A stretch of 64,000 nucleotides of DNA, from NCBI GenBank assembly GCA_003260075.1, contig QLIY01000016.1, positions 204,926 to 268,925 on the forward strand. The letters run 5' to 3'. The first letter of the stretch is position 1; the number at the start of each line of letters is the position of its first letter. The stretch comes from Phallusia mammillata (Eukaryota > Chordata > Ascidiacea > Phlebobranchia > Ascidiidae). A program made the position numbers and the translations under genes. The notes below the pieces were generated by a model. The model was not told the origin of the DNA, did not search any database, and saw only the letters and a program-made list of their open reading frames with translations. Below are positions 33,958 to 48,169 of the stretch, piece by piece.

Positions 33958-35271
33958 CATTTCAAATATAACTTGAATTGTTCAACGGCCAATGTGTTTA
34001 AAATGTAATTTTTTTGTGGCTTGTGTTATTTTTCCACCCGACTTACGCAGTCCACTACGGACATTTCATTTCTTTCGGTGTCCAGAAAAGGTTAAAGGTC
34101 ATAAATCTATTCGCGGGCAGGATAAAATGCTTATTGTGAACGCGTTAAACATCATGTAAACGACCGTTGCAACACACACATATAAAGGTCGTGCACACCA
34201 GAGCACTTACACCTGTGCCTTCATGTCCCGCAGTCAGGCCACCACGCGAGCGTTTTACAATTTACAGCCCAACACCAAATTGTGACGTCATTGGCTCGTT
34301 GACGTTGTCGGTGGCAATAAAACTGGACTATTTGTTCAATTTGATTGAGGCGTTCAGGTGATTGACATTTACGTAAAAGCGTGGATCCTGTCGGCTCTCT
34401 GCGCAAATGATCTAAGCAGCAATAACACGTCTATTTATTTTTATGGGATTTTACTACACCGTTTGTCGTTCTCTTCAGTATTTACGAGCCTTTGATTGTC
34501 AACACGGGTATGAGTTAAATGTCAAGACTGTATTTTGTTGTCACTTCCACCTTGTAACGATCTGCTCTGCTTTATATTGCGACCAGAATTGTAACTACAT
34601 TCGTTTTTTTGGGGGGTAGTGTTTGGGCTTAAGTTTAAATAAAAAAAGGCTTGATTCGGGCCTGACCTTATATTCGGCCAAATTTGTGTCCTTTTTAAGT
34701 TAGTAGATCTAATATTGGGGTCTAATTAGGATTTTTTTGAAAAAAATGGAGGTCAAAACCTGGTTTCGGGCTTTGTTTCGGGTTTGGATCACAATTTTGC
34801 GTATAATTTAGATTTGGATGCAACTGATCTGTTCATCAACTCATGTAACTGCAACCCAACAAATCTTTTCAAACAGTAACAATTTTGATGCAGGGTGTTT
34901 TTATGTATGACAGTTCGCAGCGAATGTGTTGTATATGTAAAAAAGCACAAATATCTTATTTTGATATTGTTTAAAACACGAAGTGTATTGTTTGCTACAT
35001 TTTATCTGGAGCATTACATCTACACTAGCCAATATACGGCCGATCTCTCGTCACCAGCTGCACTGATGAGACCTTACAAGTCGAAACAGTGTGCATTGTC
35101 TGCAGCTGTTTCAATGAATTGTAAAAGTTCTGCCAACGTAGTGCGAGTGTAAAAAACATGACTTAGTGTTTCACATACGTGTTTATCCCAACGTGCACCT
35201 ACGAAATACCGAAAATTTCAGAATACCATCATATTATGTAAAGGAACTTTTGTGTTATCCTCGTTCATTCC

Positions 35272-35552
35272 TGGCTACCTACCAGGGCGCACCATATAAA
35301 ACTACCGCGGTCAAGTGTAATGTTTGTCAATCACAATATAATATAATAATTTTAGGCCTACATCCAAATGCTTGAATTTTCTTACCTTTTGCATTACTTG
35401 TGGGGGGGGGGACATACCTGGCTACCTACCAGGGCGCACCATATAAAACTACCGCGGTCTAGTGTAATGTTTGTCAATCACAATATAATATAATAATTTT
35501 AGGCCTGCATCCAAATGCTTGAATTTTCTTACCTTTTGCATTACTTGTTTAT
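35272..35552 (+). repeat. A-G10-A' duplication
   Basis: Copies of about 130 bp containing GCGCACCATATAAAACTACC flank G10 (35402-35411). Confidence 0.85.
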
Positions 35553-37054
35553 TACTTCATTTGGACCTATCTCTCAAGTTTTGAAATCCGTGAAAAAAAT
35601 ACATAAAAATGCAATTTAATGTGGGATTTGCTTATATTATAACAATCTTGATAAAAAACAGCGGTTCTCAAACGGGGGTCTGCGGTCCTTTAGGGTTCCG
35701 CCACGCGATTTTATGGGGACCGCGAGAAGCTTAAAGTATTTCTACAATGTAATATCAGATCTTATGTAACATCAGATCTTGCGAGTATAAGCAAAAATTG
35801 GACAAAGTGGTGAATTGCTTCATTTTCACAAAACGCACAGAGGAACGACAATTTTGTCACATTTTAAAAACGAAGAAACTCTTCAAAAATGTAGCATTTG
35901 CTGAGCCTTTGCCCTTTGGGCGAAAAACAAACTTCATATAATCCGTTCTAACACGGCAACGGGATAGTTCAAGATATAGTCAACACTTCAGAGCACAAGA
36001 AACACTCTTCTATTCAACGCCTCATTAACACTTTATCCCCAAACTTGTCAGAACATTAATCACAAAACTCTGAGCCTTTCATCCCCACCCAACATAATGT
36101 AATAACATAACGCCCAGCTCTTTGAAGGCAAAAGGGACGGGGCTGGGGCTATTTGGGGGTCCTTTGTACCTGGGGCCAACCCGGGACCCCTAATGCTCTT
36201 TAAGTAGGGTATTGGGGCCGGTTTGTTTACTTTTGGGTAAGGCTGGTTTAATCCCATGCTTGTTAAACATGCCGCACTGTTGTGTACATTAGGGGTTAAG
36301 CCCAAAAAGATAGTGTTACGTTTGGGAAGCGAAAATCGGAATTTTTAAACAATTGATTCCGTTATAATTTAAATATGTAGTAGAAAATGACAAACATTTA
36401 AATCATGAAACTGATTTTGTCTAATTAATTTTGTAACATATTTGTGTAGTGCTGGTATTACAGTGAGTGTATTAATTTTTGTTGTGGCAGTATGTAAAAA
36501 AATAATGCAAAGAAAAATTCAATGCTTTAGATTTTTAATTACTCTTTCTTTGTTTCCTCGATTGATGCCTTGTAGCGACGATGATTTGACTTTTAATTTA
36601 ATTTCAGCTTTCTAGTTTATGTTAAAATTATTTTTTTAGTTGATTTCCCCTTTAAACTGAAGCGTGTTTGTAAATGCTAAACTAGGTGTCAAAACACACA
36701 GCAGCAAAGCTTCAAGCAAAAATCCTGCGCCACGGAAGATTGATTCTGCCACTCACACCATTGTGTACACGATTTTTCGCTACATTAACGGCAAGTTCTA
36801 AACAGCATAATGTAAATGCTCGGTTCTGTTCACACAAAACGCGGTTCGTTAGTTCCGGGTTTGAAGCCTATTTTGTGGTAAAGATGTTTCAGAAAAGGAT
36901 GAAAAACTTCTATTGGTTCTAAGTTGATTTATGATTGTTTTAAGTGAAAAGCCACAAAAATGGAAATGGCCCAGTTACTTGGTACACTGCTTGTATTTAT
37001 ATAATTCAAGAATGCTCTTTACTGCAGATAAATTACTTGCCTAAGCTGTTTTTG

Positions 37055-37105
37055 CTCTTGGAAGGCTGCGGGTTCCAACCCCGACGTGGTTTGTAAGCTC
37101 CCTTT
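37055..37105 (+). repeat. tRNA-like B-box fragment
   Basis: GGGTTCCAACCCC resembles a polymerase III B box. Possibly a SINE fragment. A G11 run (37126-37136) follows, with no flanking duplication. Confidence 0.4.
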
Positions 37106-37294
37106 AGAACAGCGGTTCCCTAACTGGGGGGGGGGGTTAACACTACACTTTTACATTGCTTTTGATCCAGAATAAGTCGATGTTCTGCGTTAATTCATTA
37201 TTACGCCTCTGATAAACCATCCGGTTCAAACAACAGCAGGAAAAACGTTTTAAACTACAGCAGAAATAAGTTACACGAGGCATAATCCATAACA

Positions 37295-37450
37295 GGTGGT
37301 AAGGTTAGTGGTTAGCGCAAATCACCTGTTCACAAGGTTGCTGGTTCTAACCTCGTCTCGACCAGTAGGGTTAACCTGGGAAACTTAAACGGCATTGTTC
37401 CAACCAAGTGGAATAGGATGGGTTAAACTAAATTAAGGCCGCAAACCCGC
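37295..37450 (+). repeat. tRNA-derived SINE-like element
   Basis: TTAGTGGTTAGCGCA (A-box-like) and GGTTCTAACCTC (B-box-like) are spaced as in a tRNA. A non-tRNA tail follows, with GGGTTAACCTGGG and GTTCCAACCAAGTGG. No perfect target duplication identified. Confidence 0.6.
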
Positions 37451-37497
37451 ATAGTCGAAAAACTAATAAAATGAAGGTACACATGCGCGATAATCTG

Positions 37498-37636
37498 AGC
37501 AAAAAGATACAAGCAAGTATTTAAGTGTAAAACATCACGACGCCCCTTCTGTTGGTTTCATTCACCGATGACAAAAGAAACTGTCGAAACGTTTTGATGT
37601 TTTACACTCAAATACGGACTTGTATCTTTTTATCTT
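37498..37636. repeat. Inverted-repeat element
   Basis: An arm reading AAGATACAAGCAAGTATT then GTGTAAAACATCA is mirrored by TGATGTTTTACAC then AAATACGGACTTGTATCTT. The arms of about 38 bp surround a central stretch of about 50 bp containing ACTGTCGAAACG. Confidence 0.7.
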
Positions 37637-39040
37637 AAAACGAAAATGAACTTGCGATGAAACTGGCAGCTCGTCGGCGATTCATTGTGAGCATAACACA
37701 TCAGGTGTTGCTGGTCAACCGAGGATAAAAATTCAACCATTTGTCATTAAGAATGTAAAGTGAACTCAAGACAGTTAAGTTTCGATTTTTTATGTACTCG
37801 ACTCATGGACGGTTTAAAACACACATAGATGCACCTTTTTTCACATTTATAACAACAAATAGGTGTCGGTTGATTTCTTTGTAAACTTACATCAGGAAAA
37901 AGAAAGTTCTTAAAGTTTGAATAATAAAGCATGTCGCTTTTACGTCTATTTGGGCGGTTATTTTCCTCATTTAACTCACAGATCCGTGTATAGTGTTCCA
38001 ACGGAGAAAGAAGGTTTGTGAAATGTTTTTGTGGCTTCGTTTGTCTGCATTGCAGAGATGTTCAGCGTAAATCTTAAATATATTACATTAGAAGTTGTGC
38101 ATAAATTGAAAGCTATTGCAATATGAATATTACCATCTGTCTTATAAACTGGTAAACATTTAATTAAGCTTTGGTCATTTAGGGGGCAGCTAATATATCA
38201 CTTGTAAATGTGCCAAGTCGTAATGAGAAACGCATATGCTGAAAATAGAGCAAATCCTAATGCGCCATAAACTGCGTATTAATACATGGCATTGGCCATT
38301 TGCATTTGATATAAACGGATTTTCAGCGCATTATCATTTCTTTCTATCCCAAAACCCATCAACAAAGCGACTAAATTGATCCACGGGTCAGAATAAAATG
38401 TTAAATATAGAGCGCTGGTCAATAAATCAATCGTGCCTGCTAATTTGTTTTTAAAGGCGCTCCACAGGTGACAAAATAATAGCAGCGCAAAGAAGGCAAT
38501 TTCACGCCAGCCAAAACCAATGCAACGCTTCTTTGTGAACGATTTGAAGTGTTTCGACAACAATGCTCAACCGACAGATTGGGTTTCGATTGGATAGGGT
38601 GTCAATTTTCTTGATTAGGAGATGACAGTCGCACAAACAGTTGGTGGAGTTCCACAGGGATCGCAAATAGGCCCTTTCAAGCGCGGTGAAAAATCGGTTT
38701 AAAATTGTAAAGGTGACAAACATGCACACAAACAAAATACTCTCCTCCTTTGAAACTCAAACTTTTGATTGTTTTTACTTAACGTGTGATACCTCGTCTG
38801 CCATATGCTGTAAACACTTTAATGGTGTTTTCGTAAAGTGATTGATTGTGCATTTGCATTCTTTCACAACGAACAAGTCAATTGTCAAAACTGCTCGCTT
38901 GCCAAATGCACAAGCTATTATTTTTTTGACACCTAATTTTCTTTGCGACAAATCAAGTGTTTCTAAACATCGACACCTCGCGCATGGAAAGCGTTCGTCG
39001 GTTTATTACTTGTTTGTTATCTTCGCAAACGAGAGCTGCC

Positions 39041-39344
39041 ATAAAACAAGTTGACCGTTAAATTGTGCTTGTAAGGTTCGCAAAACTTCTGTTGTGGTTG
39101 CTTGATAAAATGCAAGGCACTAAAGCCATAGCTCTGTAATGAGATTGTAAATTTTAACTTGCTTTGTCAATACAGATTGCGGGGGGGGGGTGCCATAAAA
39201 CAAGTTGACCGTTAAATTGTGCTTACAAGGTTCGCAAAACTTCTGTTGTGATTGCTTGATAAAATGCAAGGCACTAAAGCCATAGGTCTGTAATGAGATT
39301 GTAAATTTTAACTTGCTTTGTCAATACAGATTGCGGGGGGGGGG
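39041..39344 (+). repeat. A-G10-A'-G10 module
   Basis: A copy of about 140 bp ends before G10 at 39181-39190. It is repeated to 39334 and is followed by a second G10 (39335-39344) and unrelated sequence. Both copies end CAATACAGATTGC, so the same break point produced two G runs. Confidence 0.85.
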
Positions 39345-42300
39345 TATGTCGAGAAAATAACAATAAACTACATAATACCAAAAGTATATTGAATAACAAA
39401 ACAGATAATAAAGTAGCCACAACTGAAAAATAGTTAGTGATAATGTTTGTTTCCTTTACAATAATGTAAAAAATATATTGTAAAAAAATATGCCAAACGT
39501 TATCAAAACAATCGTTCATTAACATTACACTTTTCAAAATACAATTTCAATAATGTTACTTGTAGACTCTATATAGCTAGCTCGACCACGTGAGCAAATG
39601 TCGGGGCATTTTAATCAGTATGAGATCTAAATGCCTTCGGGATTGCTCAATGCTTCAAATCAAAATTTTACGGTGGACACCTGTGCTTGTATTTACATTA
39701 AAAAGGGATTTGTTTTCCGTCGATTTCCGGATATATCTCTTGATATTCAGACGTAACGTAAACTATCAAGAAGTCGATTTAACAGGGTCAAAAATGCTAC
39801 AGTAGAAAAAAACCTTAAATCCGATTTCATAAAAAAGTTTAGTGTTTAACAGGCATGAAATAATTTTTGTTGTCAACGAAAATTTTGACTGGCACTTTGG
39901 AGTTTAGTTTCTGACATCCCCTGATTATAATAAGCAGACGTGATATGTTGAACTATATATTGAAAAATATATTTTTGGACCAGTTTTTTTTTAAATATAT
40001 GTTTTAATGGTCAATAAACTATAGTTAAAATATAAAATCTGTAATTAAAATGGTACGACAACTTTCCTTGAATGAATTTTACACAACGATAATCAAAAAT
40101 TTCTTTACTAACAGTTTAATGTAGTAACTGCCGATACATCAGAAATCTTATTTTAAGCCTAGATTTTGCATACAAAAAGTTTCTTTCATCTTTGCCCGTT
40201 TCAATTACACACGATACAGATTAGAAGGAATTTCGCAAGCGACTCCGTCAAACTTTCACAGTCGCAAGGAACACTAGCCAAACAACGCGCCACCGAAAGC
40301 GGCAGGATATTTACAATTGCCGATACCAAACAGATCGCACGATAACTTTCTTCTGGTCGACGATAAAACAACACTGCCGACGAATTATTTGGATTATCGT
40401 CGTTCGACGTCACCACGCAACAGGTGTTTCAAATCAGGGAGGGCAGAAATGGTCACACTTGAGCAAACATACATTGGTGAATGTGCGAATGGTGAGTTTG
40501 TAAACATGTCATCAGGGGTGCACAGTCATTCATCACTGCAACGTACAGGCGATTGATCAAGAACAGCAAACACTGGACAATGAATTGGTCAAGGCCGATG
40601 GCAAACAGGTGGCGAACGCCTGCAGCAGTGTTTCAGTCATTGTTAGCGCTTTTGCTCTCTTTTACCCTGGAGGTCAATATTTGGATAAACTTGAGCACTA
40701 GTTCATTATAATAAACCTTTATTAGTTCATTGTTTTTTACTGCTTTGAATTTTTGCGAGTTTGAAATCAAGTTCCTGAACAACAAAAATTTGAATACGTT
40801 GTGCGTTTGAATTGATTTGAACAACTGTTTCCAGTTCGATCCGAGTTTTTGCAAAATCTTTTATGAACCGGCTTATATTCCAAAACATTCGCAAATGCTT
40901 CGATATAACCTCATACGAACTATAACATCATACTTGCCACTAAAACTTCCCGACCAAAACAAGAATTGTGTGATATAGTAGTCTAGAAATGAACCAAGCT
41001 AATTATCAATGTGCTTTCTTTTGCAACTGTTATAGTTGTTAAAACAAAAATTGATCTAACCAACAAATATTATCGAGAAAAAATCATAAAACAAACAAAT
41101 TCGAGATCTATGAATATGTGCTGCGTTTGGCTGAGTTGACAAATCTATCAATTTTAGATAATTTATGAATTGCTTATTTTATATTAACAAACTTTCAGTC
41201 AAAAGTTACACACAAAAACATTTTTGTGAAACAACCCCACTACAGATTGAAAACCCCAAACAGTTGTTAATTCATCAAGAGTACAAGTGGGCGATACATT
41301 GCTCAAGATAATTGCTCTTTTTTGGCAGGGTTTACTAACACTGAAATCGATTACATTCAGATACAAATATCGTTTTTACGAGTTATTAATACCACTCTAT
41401 AATGCCACAAAAAGCGCTTGAAAGGCGGTTTTGTAATGAACTAAGCCTCCGAGAGGGTGATTGCGACAAATGGAAGAATCTCTTTCCGATTGCGTCACAT
41501 TTGTCAACGCTGCGCGCGACCCCTTGTTTAAAATGATAAAATATCGACCGGTGGTGAAGGCGAGGTTTGAACGACTAACCTTTGGCTACATAGGCCAATC
41601 GAGGGAAGCATGCAAATCCGACATAAGCTTGATAGGGGGCTTAGGATCAACCGATATCGGATTTATCGCATTTACTGATCGTTTGCAGCGCGTTTGTGCT
41701 CATTTGGGCGATAAGGGATCAGAATTGAAGATGTTTAAATGCGAAGCGAAGTAGGAATTATACCCACTCAACGTGATACAGATTTACTTAAACTCTCTAA
41801 GAGAGATTTCGTTTACAAACAGACGCTAGAAAACGTGGTTGTTGGGTTAAGAGGCGTTTTCTTTCATTGCTTATTCGGATTAGGTTTGTAATTAAACTCA
41901 CTAATGAGGGTAGATATCTTCAAGTGCCGTGGAGAAAAAAAAACAAGGTTGCGCAAAAACACATACGGTTTGATCTCAAACATAAACGGGGTTCATGTTG
42001 CCGAAGAGAAGCTTTCAAAAAGTTCATCAAATGATTTGACTGTTCTTTATGTACGAGATCGGTAAAAAAACTGTTAACGAAATCAATGTCAAAACCGCTT
42101 ATAATTCGAGTAGTTAAAAGGATTTTTGAAATTATTTGTAAAAATTATTATGCTGATAAATAACAAACACATTACAAGCTCCTAGTAGGCATATAGTTAT
42201 CACATTTATAATTTAAGACAGATAAAAACAATTGACGAAACAAAAAGTAAATATCATATTGGGACGATTTGCAAACGAATCAGAATTTAAATTAATGACT

Positions 42301-42839
42301 CTGTTGAAAAGCAAAAATGATTACTGTTGCACTAAGTAAGGCCAAATTAATAAGTGGGGTCAAAAAGAATGCTCTTAACATATTGGTTTAAATATAATAT
42401 GTCAACAAAAACAAAAATGTAATAAACTATCATCCGTATAACAGGTGCATGAACTTTTCAACCAACAAAACATGGATGTTTAGAAATCTAAACCAATCTT
42501 TTTTTCGTTGCACATCCAATTACAAATCTGCCACGGTTAATTAAAAATTAGCGCCGCAAAATGCTACAGTTTCCCATGCCGACGAACACATTGGGGTCAT
42601 CAGATATACGACGCCAATACAAACTGGTCTAATCCATTTATGCGAACAAATATGTATCATACAAAACCAGTCGTAGATTCCGTTTGACGCTGAAAACGGA
42701 AGTACGCATGGGTTTCGCAACCGGATCAAGGCCGCCATGGGTTTTAGGCGCCACATAGATTTAAAAAAACTAATAAAATGTGGATTTTCGTTTGTGTGTT
42801 GTAACGGCGGCTGTGTATTGTAATTGAAAAGAGAAGTCA

Positions 42840-42907
<68 letters not shown>
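42840..42907 (+). repeat. 68-bp G run
   Basis: Pure G, flanks unrelated. Probably a placeholder for missing sequence, like the 97-G run. Confidence 0.85.
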
Positions 42908-42909
<2 letters not shown>

Positions 42910-45807
42910 GCAGCCTCGAGAGAATAGCCCTTTCACACGCACACAAGTAAGATTGAATCCTTATTGGCATTTTGAAACGATGCCGTAAGCACGTTTTTGT
43001 TCATCACCGGGGAAAAATTGATCGCAATGACAGTTTCTCATTGAGTAACTTGACAAGAAGGAGATTTTGTTGCCGGCATTTGTGTATTGACACCTGCCTT
43101 GTTCTGTTATCGACAAAACAACAGCTTTAGCCCATAGGGACACTGACTTAACTAACATCTCTGTAAATCGTGCGTTTCCATTTGCAATTACGAAAATTAA
43201 AAACGAATGTAAAATGTACTTAAAAATGCATTCTTATTCAAATAGAAAATAAGGTGGCGTTTTTTCACAAATAAAAAGAAAAGAAAATAACAAAAATAAA
43301 GCGCAAATAAACAAAATAAACAGAAAAATAAAAAATATGATGTAAAAAACAAAATAAGGTAAGTACAGGCACAACAATTTTAGCTTTTTTGGAATTTGTT
43401 AACGGTCGCAATAAAAAAAAGATATATTTAAAACAAAGATTGAGGTAGTTTAATAAGGAAGTATAGGGCGTGTGTCAGAAATGCATCTTTGTGTTGTAAA
43501 AGTATCTATAATATGAACGGATTAACAAAATGCCTAAACTGACATTAATATAAGTAAATGGAACGACTTTACAATAGGGGTTCTCCTTTTCAAACAGTCC
43601 TGATTGCTTTCTAATTATTCCCCGAGTAAAACAAATTAATTAAACAGTACGATTGAGTTCACTACGCTTGGTAGTGAAGACTTCCAAGGGAGCTCTTACT
43701 TTGCCAACACACTGCGTTCAATGTCAAACGCACGTGCTGTATAGGGCAGCGGCACCTGGTAAATAAAGGGCCTAACTTTCGCAAATAAAGCGCAAACTGG
43801 ACTCGTTTATTTGCAAGTGTATTTCGGATCGCCGAACAAACAATTAAACGCCTCGTTACGACTGATCACTCTTCGGAAACAACGGCCTCCAATCGCGCCA
43901 GAAGTATCATTGAACGCTTCGTAGATGCGTAACCAACCGATTTGAAATGAGTTCACACTTAAATATTGAAATAAGTGACTGAGTTTATCAAGAACAATGC
44001 GCTGCTGGTGAACAAAATGTCACAATAACTTTTATTCATGACAATTTTTTTCAAAATTAATCGTTTAGTTTTTTTAGAGCGGACTTCGTGGTGATGGATT
44101 GTAATGAAAGATATTTTTCGCGCCTTTTTGTCGCTATAGCTATTTGGATCAAAACATAATTTGTTTTAAGCTTACAATTAATGCTGAAAAATGATTTTTT
44201 CGACGAAAAATTTGGAATAGTGGTTTATTAAAACTATAATTTTATGACATAATTTGTCCCGAAAAATAAATAAAGCACTGCACTGATGTTATTACATTAC
44301 ATATCAACGTAAAAATCAGGAACTAGATTCGTAAGGTTGAATTCTAATGAGTATGTTTAGCACATAAAGCCAATTAAATATTTTTATATTTTGGATAACA
44401 TTTAACATCGTGATTGAGGGTTTCTTTTTAAGTCAACGAACTGTTAGCGACGCGTGATTTCATTACAGATTTCCTTAAAAAGAAGGTCCATGTGTTAAGG
44501 TAATGGAGAATAGGCATATGCAAGTATTTTTAGGGAAATATCGTTAGACAGAAAAAACATTCTCCTTAGGCCACCTGCTTAATACTACAACACCCAAACT
44601 AGCACCTACCATCAGGTCAGTTACTCAAAATAAAAGCAAGTTCCAATTAAAACGTTGCAACCCATCAAAACCAACAGTCTCCCACGGTGTTGTGTATTTC
44701 TCTTAATATTTGCTTAATCACCTGAAATACAGAGAGCAGGGGTATTGGACTCGCCACAGCGGGATGACAAGCTTCGATGCACGGCCGGGACGAGAAAAAA
44801 TATCGTGACTGACGGGAGTTTAAAAGCTGTCGCGCCGCAATGTTTCGCCACATTGTTGTATTCGGCTTCGAGACCAGCACATCTCCTGATATTAGCAGCG
44901 CTAAAACGCAAAGGTAGTTTACTAGAACAGTTTATAAACAAATATTTTAGCTCAACAAAATGAGTAACGTATTTGAGACGTTTTTTCAAGGTTTTACATC
45001 ATTATAGGTATATAAATGTAGAAAGACAGCGCTGCGGTTAAGATTATGTTCAGTATCTGTACACTTTATAAGTCTAAATTTAGTTTTTGACAGAGTGTTT
45101 TATTAACGAAGTATTTATTAACGAAGTGGTCTTTAACAATTAACTTTACCAAAACAAACCAATTTGTTTTGCGACCATTTCTGGCAACAGTCGCTTTTGT
45201 CGATAACCGGGGTACATGGAATCGTATCGTCCTAAGAAACAATGGTCACGAAAATTGCAAGTGAATGAACAAATTAGCGACGGTCAATTCCGGTCGCAGA
45301 CCAACACTCAGCCGTCTGGCACTTTCCATAAGCGGCGAGAAAGTGACAAACGACCGACATTTGCAATGAGTTGGCCCAGACGTCGTCGCTTGCAACATTA
45401 CGACATAGCGCCTTGGCGCGCACACACGGTAACAGGTGTAACGACGCCGTAGAGTGATAGATGAGGTTGTTAGCAAGAAAGTTTTGCTGTATGTTTGTGC
45501 AGAAGAGATTACAGTGAGAATTTGATCTAAAGAGAGCTGCCTTAGAGACTTTATTTTGAACAGTTTTTTTGAATTTTTTATTAACATAATGTCATTTGAA
45601 GCTTAAATTGTGTGTTTTTCGTTAAATCAACTTGCAGTCCAATTCAAATGTTAGAATAAAAACACGCTTTATTGTTATTATTTTTATAAAATGTTACACT
45701 GTGGCAATACATTTTGGTGCAATCTAACCCATTTTCTCTATATTTAGATCAATCTATTACGAACTTATTCAGTGCATATTAAACCAACTTATTTGAAACT
45801 TACAAGA

Positions 45808-47286
45808 ATGCCACGACCAGGCAGAGATTCGTACGGAGACCAGAAACCTCCATATTCCTATATCGCCCTCACAGCAATGGCGATTCAATCGTCTCCCAAC
45901 AAAATGATGAGCTTGTCGGAAATTTACCGTTACATCATGGACCGTTTTCCATTCTACCGGAAAAATACGCAGCGCTGGCAGAACTCTCTGCGTCACAATC
46001 TATCCTTCAACGATTGTTTCGTCAAAGTTCCGCGGCGCGGAGATCAACCTGGTAAAGGCAGTCTTTGGGCGATGCACCCCACTTGCGGGGAAATGTTTGA
46101 AAACGGAAGTTTCCTGCGTCGTCGCAAAAGGTTCAAAACTGAAGACAAAAACCAACAGTCATCAGCACACAGCTATCCCCACGACGCTTTCAACCAAAGA
46201 ATGTTCAACCAATCAACGGGCGAACCTGTACACCACGTGATCAACAACAGAGGGGTGTACGACGTCCCAGGGTTAAGGGCCTTTCCCCAGTACCCGGGTT
46301 ACCCTCTACCTGGACAACATCGTCACCCAACTGTTCCTCCGACCCCGATGTATCCACAGATGACACCAGGCAGTCCAGCAAACACCGCGGCAGCTGTGGC
46401 GTATTTCCAAACCGCTATGGCGGGTTACCGAAACGCCATGGCGTCTTTGTCAATGCGGGGAAATTCACTTCACCCACTGATGAGGGGTTACGGCTTTCCG
46501 CACTCCGAAGCTTTCCGAAGCTTTTTGGCGCCGCGGCGATCGGCCGACGACGGCGTTTTATCGGCGCCCACACGAAGCGAGTGCGATTCGGCCAGCGAGG
46601 TAAAATCAAACTCTTTCGACTCGAGTCGTTCCGGAGTCGGTAGCAGCTCGCCACTCGCTCAGAGTTCGTCAGGCGATGAGTCGCACTCGAATGACCGAGT
46701 TACGAGTTCCAAAGCCATCAGCTTCTCGATTGAGAATATCATTAGTGGAAGATTTTCCCCAAAGAGCGCAAGCAAACAAAAGTCAACCGAAGCAGGACCA
46801 AGGCGCAAGCGACAATCTAGCGATGGACCCGAAACTCCAAGCAAGAAACTCAAGCTCGACGGCGATACCCCGGCAAAATTGGACGACAAATCAAGCTCAA
46901 AAATACAAAATGGCGACATCGGCGTTTCGCAGACGTCTTCTACCGAACTTCGCTTGCAGTACGCCCCGCGAACAAGCACCCCAAAGTCCGACGGTTTTTA
47001 CTTGCCCTTCTACCTGCAAAAACGCGACGACCAAACTTCACCAAGCGCACAGGCTGATACGATTTCTATTCCGACATCGGGAGGAAAAAATGGCGACAGT
47101 GTAGCGCATCACCCAACCAGCACAGCGCCAACAACAAACTTTAGCGCTTGTTATTTGTCGCAGGGACAGAGAATGTTGCAATTGGGCCAATCCACTCACA
47201 GTCCTACGTCTGAATCTAAAGACCCACCACTTGCTTATTCGGCGTTTGCCCGCCTAAAGCGTTTCACCGAGTTGCAAGTCCAATAG
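45808..47286 (+). CDS. FoxB: FoxB forkhead transcription factor (single exon)
   Basis: Sequence-specific nuclear transcription factor with a winged-helix DNA-binding domain. The 492-aa frame starts [20 protein letters not shown], the characteristic FoxB N-terminus, so I choose the ATG at 45808 over the in-frame ATG at 45772. The forkhead domain spans about residues 12-105. It includes the recognition helix [15 protein letters not shown], and wing residues [20 protein letters not shown] followed by basic RRRKRFK. The C-terminal part is low-complexity and rich in S, P and Q. It contains FSIENIIS (about residue 311), an eh1-like motif of the type that recruits Groucho/TLE corepressors. There is no intron in the frame. 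The assignment rests on the N-terminus and domain; FoxB genes are typically intronless. Confidence 0.96.
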   Translation: MPRPGRDSYGDQKPPYSYIALTAMAIQSSPNKMMSLSEIYRYIMDRFPFYRKNTQRWQNSLRHNLSFNDCFVKVPRRGDQPGKGSLWAMHPTCGEMFENGSFLRRRKRFKTEDKNQQSSAHSYPHDAFNQRMFNQSTGEPVHHVINNRGVYDVPGLRAFPQYPGYPLPGQHRHPTVPPTPMYPQMTPGSPANTAAAVAYFQTAMAGYRNAMASLSMRGNSLHPLMRGYGFPHSEAFRSFLAPRRSADDGVLSAPTRSECDSASEVKSNSFDSSRSGVGSSSPLAQSSSGDESHSNDRVTSSKAISFSIENIISGRFSPKSASKQKSTEAGPRRKRQSSDGPETPSKKLKLDGDTPAKLDDKSSSKIQNGDIGVSQTSSTELRLQYAPRTSTPKSDGFYLPFYLQKRDDQTSPSAQADTISIPTSGGKNGDSVAHHPTSTAPTTNFSACYLSQGQRMLQLGQSTHSPTSESKDPPLAYSAFARLKRFTELQVQ

Positions 47287-47441
47287 GATCATGCCAACGG
47301 ACCAAACACAGCGAACTAGTTCATGACGTATTTTTCATTATCTTTGTGTCTCTGTCTGAAATCATTTTTTTCGCGTTCCATTGTAATTTGTGTTTCGTTC
47401 TGTTAACTTATACCCGCATCTCTTGGCTGTGATCTTTCCTA

Positions 47442-47447
47442 AATAAA
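47442..47447 (+). terminator. FoxB poly(A) signal
   Basis: AATAAA lies about 155 bp after the FoxB stop, in a T-rich 3' flank. Confidence 0.65.
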
Positions 47448-48169
47448 AAAGCCATTTTGGGTTGTCTGAAAAAGCGTTGCAGATATTGCAGTCGTAACGT
47501 TAGACCAGTAATTCTCAAACTGTGTGCCGCGACACACAAGTGCACCATGCGAGATTTTTAAGTATGTAGCAAAATATCTGCTTGTGTTTTAGCAACTGAC
47601 GACGAAGTACGAGCGTGCATAATAACCTTAATAAGCTTATTTTTATCTTATTTGTCATTAAAAAAATCAATCTCAGCCAAAAAAAGTTGCAAATTAACTT
47701 TCTTTTGACAAATTTAATGTGGTCGGCTTGCAAAGTGTGAAAAGTGTGACAACAACTGCGCTAGGCAATACGATTTTGGGCGTTTTAATAAACAAACAAC
47801 GCGCGTAAATGTTGCGGTAACGGTGACTGTCCGCGTCCCAAAGCCAACGTGTTGTAATTTATCACGCAAAGATTTCATTGTTTCGATTGCTATTTCATTT
47901 AAGAGTATGTTTCAAGGACCATTCCGACAAACAGACGATAAATTTTTGTCTCCTTTAATCCTTAGTCAATGTTGAAACCAAAATTAATTCCAAGGGAATT
48001 TTAACAAACCAAACGCGAAATTTGTGCAAAAGCAAAGACAAGGAAGAAAAGCAACTTCCATTGGCGATTTGTTAAAAGTATGTTGCTAACGTGCTTGCAA
48101 TATATGGCATTGCGAAAACAATGTTAACCGAATCACATCCCATTTTTCATCTTAAAAGTGATGTCAAAG

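Larger units (their letters stand above)
31576..37290. other. Gene-poor stretch
   Basis: No coding exon recognised. Contains the N33716 duplication, a TTCGGGCTT-family fragment (about 34610-34800), a poly(G) module at 35.4 kb, and isolated hAT-style left ends CAGCGGTTCTCAAAC (35659) and CAGCGGTTCCCTAAC (37110) without identified partners. Confidence 0.45.
37640..45807. other. Gene-poor region upstream of FoxB
   Basis: No coding exon recognised. It would contain FoxB promoter and enhancer DNA, but I cannot point to specific sites. Notable contents are two G10 runs at 39.2-39.3 kb and the 68-G run at 42.84 kb. The region 43.2-43.4 kb is very A-rich. Confidence 0.45.

Noticed and set aside
41461-41754. 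97-aa open frame upstream of FoxB
   Set aside because: Clean ATG-to-stop frame but no recognisable domain, splice context or neighbour support.
42541-42970. Open frames spanning the 68-G run
   Set aside because: Same homopolymer effect; no family resemblance.
45216-45452. 78-aa open frame before FoxB
   Set aside because: Basic composition but no known family; could be FoxB upstream DNA read by chance.
46676-47104. 142-aa frame overlapping FoxB in another frame
   Set aside because: Shadow of the FoxB coding sequence.
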